9,649 nucleotides of DNA, taken from NCBI GenBank assembly GCA_947259435.1, contig CAMYMP010000061.1, positions 1 to 9,649 on the forward strand, in the 5' to 3' direction. Both the position numbers and the translations under genes were made by a program. This stretch comes from an uncultured Woeseiaceae bacterium (GTDB taxonomy: Bacteria; Pseudomonadota; Gammaproteobacteria; Woeseiales; Woeseiaceae). The stretch's first letter is position 1, and each line of letters begins with the position of its first letter. Below, one piece after another: positions 8,808-9,649 of the stretch. The notes beneath the pieces were generated by a model. The model made no database searches, was not told the DNA's origin, and was given only the letters and a program-made list of their open reading frames with translations.

Positions 8808-9649
8808 TTGGACACAACAGCTTCCTACAATGACAAGGTGGTGCGTCAGTTCACGATCATGACCGTGGTCTGGGGTATCGTCGGCATGCTCGTCGGAGTA
8901 TTCATCGCAGCCCAATTGATGTGGCCGCAGCTCAATTTCGACGTGTCGTTCCTGACCTACGGCCGCTTGCGGCCGCTACACACCAATGCTGTGATATTCG
9001 CCTTCGGCGGATCCGCGTTGTTCGCAACCTCGTACTACGTCGTGCAGCGCACCTGTCACGTTCGACTCGCATTCGACAAGCTGGCCGCATTCACGTTTTG
9101 GGGCTGGCAGGCGGTGATTGTGCTGGCCGCCGTTACGTTGCCGCTCGGCATCACGCAGAGCAAGGAATATGCGGAGCTGGAATGGCCGATCGACCTACTC
9201 ATTGCTGTGGTATGGGTCGCATACGCGGTGGTGTTCTTCAGCACGATTGGAATGCGCCGCATCAAGCACATCTATGTCGCCAACTGGTTCTACGGGGCCT
9301 TTATCATCACGGTCGCGGTATTGCACATCTTCAATAACCTCGCAGTACCGGTGACGCTGACCAAGTCATACTCCATATACACGGGCGTCGTCGACGGGAT
9401 GATGCAGTGGTGGTACGGGCACAACGCGGTTGGCTTTTTCCTGACTGCCGGCTTCCTCGGCATGATGTATTACTTCGTGCCGAAGCAGGCGGGTCGGCCC
9501 GTCTATTCCTATCGTTTGTCGGTGGTCCACTTCTGGTCGCTAATCGCCATATACATGTGGGCGGGGCCGCATCACCTGCACTACACCTCGCTGCCGGACT
9601 GGGCACAGACGCTCGGCATGGTGTTCTCGATTATTCTGCTCGCACCCTC
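8808..9649 (+). CDS. ccoN: cbb3-type cytochrome c oxidase subunit I, 3' end cut by window edge
   Basis: The first 280 residues of the catalytic subunit of cbb3 oxidase, the high-affinity terminal oxidase that reduces oxygen to water and pumps protons in the inner membrane. The N-terminus [20 protein letters not shown] is typical of CcoN. His58 in [14 protein letters not shown] is a low-spin heme b ligand. His205 in [13 protein letters not shown] and the His255-His256 pair in GPHHLHY are the three CuB ligands. Several membrane spans are evident (about 18-38, 60-80, 96-115, 130-150, 163-185, 208-225, 238-252). The binuclear-centre heme ligand and the second low-spin ligand would lie beyond the window. 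Translation begins at a TTG with AGGGG 8 bases upstream. ccoO, ccoQ and ccoP are expected next but cannot be seen. It is divergent from the hybrid kinase across a 160-base region with operator-like repeats and an FNR/ANR-like site, consistent with low-oxygen induction. Confidence 0.97.
   Translation, partial: MDTTASYNDKVVRQFTIMTVVWGIVGMLVGVFIAAQLMWPQLNFDVSFLTYGRLRPLHTNAVIFAFGGSALFATSYYVVQRTCHVRLAFDKLAAFTFWGWQAVIVLAAVTLPLGITQSKEYAELEWPIDLLIAVVWVAYAVVFFSTIGMRRIKHIYVANWFYGAFIITVAVLHIFNNLAVPVTLTKSYSIYTGVVDGMMQWWYGHNAVGFFLTAGFLGMMYYFVPKQAGRPVYSYRLSVVHFWSLIAIYMWAGPHHLHYTSLPDWAQTLGMVFSIILLAP

Overview
This window looks like a chromosomal piece of a denitrifying or microaerobic gammaproteobacterium, probably marine or sedimentary. 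That placement is inferred from protein style only: a NirS close to the Pseudomonas stutzeri/Thauera type, a SirB2-family protein, cbb3 oxidase and many TonB/porin genes. No rRNA or other marker gene is present. Composition is moderately GC-rich and fairly even throughout. I see no insertion sequence, tRNA, CRISPR array or phage gene.

Layout. On the minus strand, read from right to left, a four-gene block runs from about 6470 to the left edge: a TonB-dependent receptor, nirS (cytochrome cd1 nitrite reductase), an outer-membrane porin of the alginate-export type, and a class III aminotransferase cut by the window edge. Gaps between them are about 27, 34 and 40 bases, so they probably form one operon. 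A SirB2-family membrane protein is transcribed divergently from the receptor (6578-6970, plus). It converges with a PAS/histidine kinase/receiver hybrid sensor (7083-8645, minus). The kinase is divergent from ccoN, the catalytic subunit of cbb3 cytochrome oxidase, which starts at a TTG at 8808 and runs off the right edge.

How the genes fit together. The window joins two respiratory terminal reductases: NirS for nitrite and CcoN for low-level oxygen. Between them lie a hybrid sensor kinase and a small membrane protein. The porin and the TonB receptor could bring nitrite, heme or metal through the outer membrane, but no substrate is shown by the sequence.

Most notable points. (1) The TonB receptor is broken by an exact 26-base tandem duplication; removing one copy restores a single 734-residue frame. 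(2) NirS carries an additional N-terminal cytochrome c domain and a lipoprotein signal, giving a membrane-anchored c-c-d1 arrangement. (3) The kinase/ccoN intergenic region contains a perfect 11-11-11 inverted repeat whose right arm runs into an FNR/ANR-like site.
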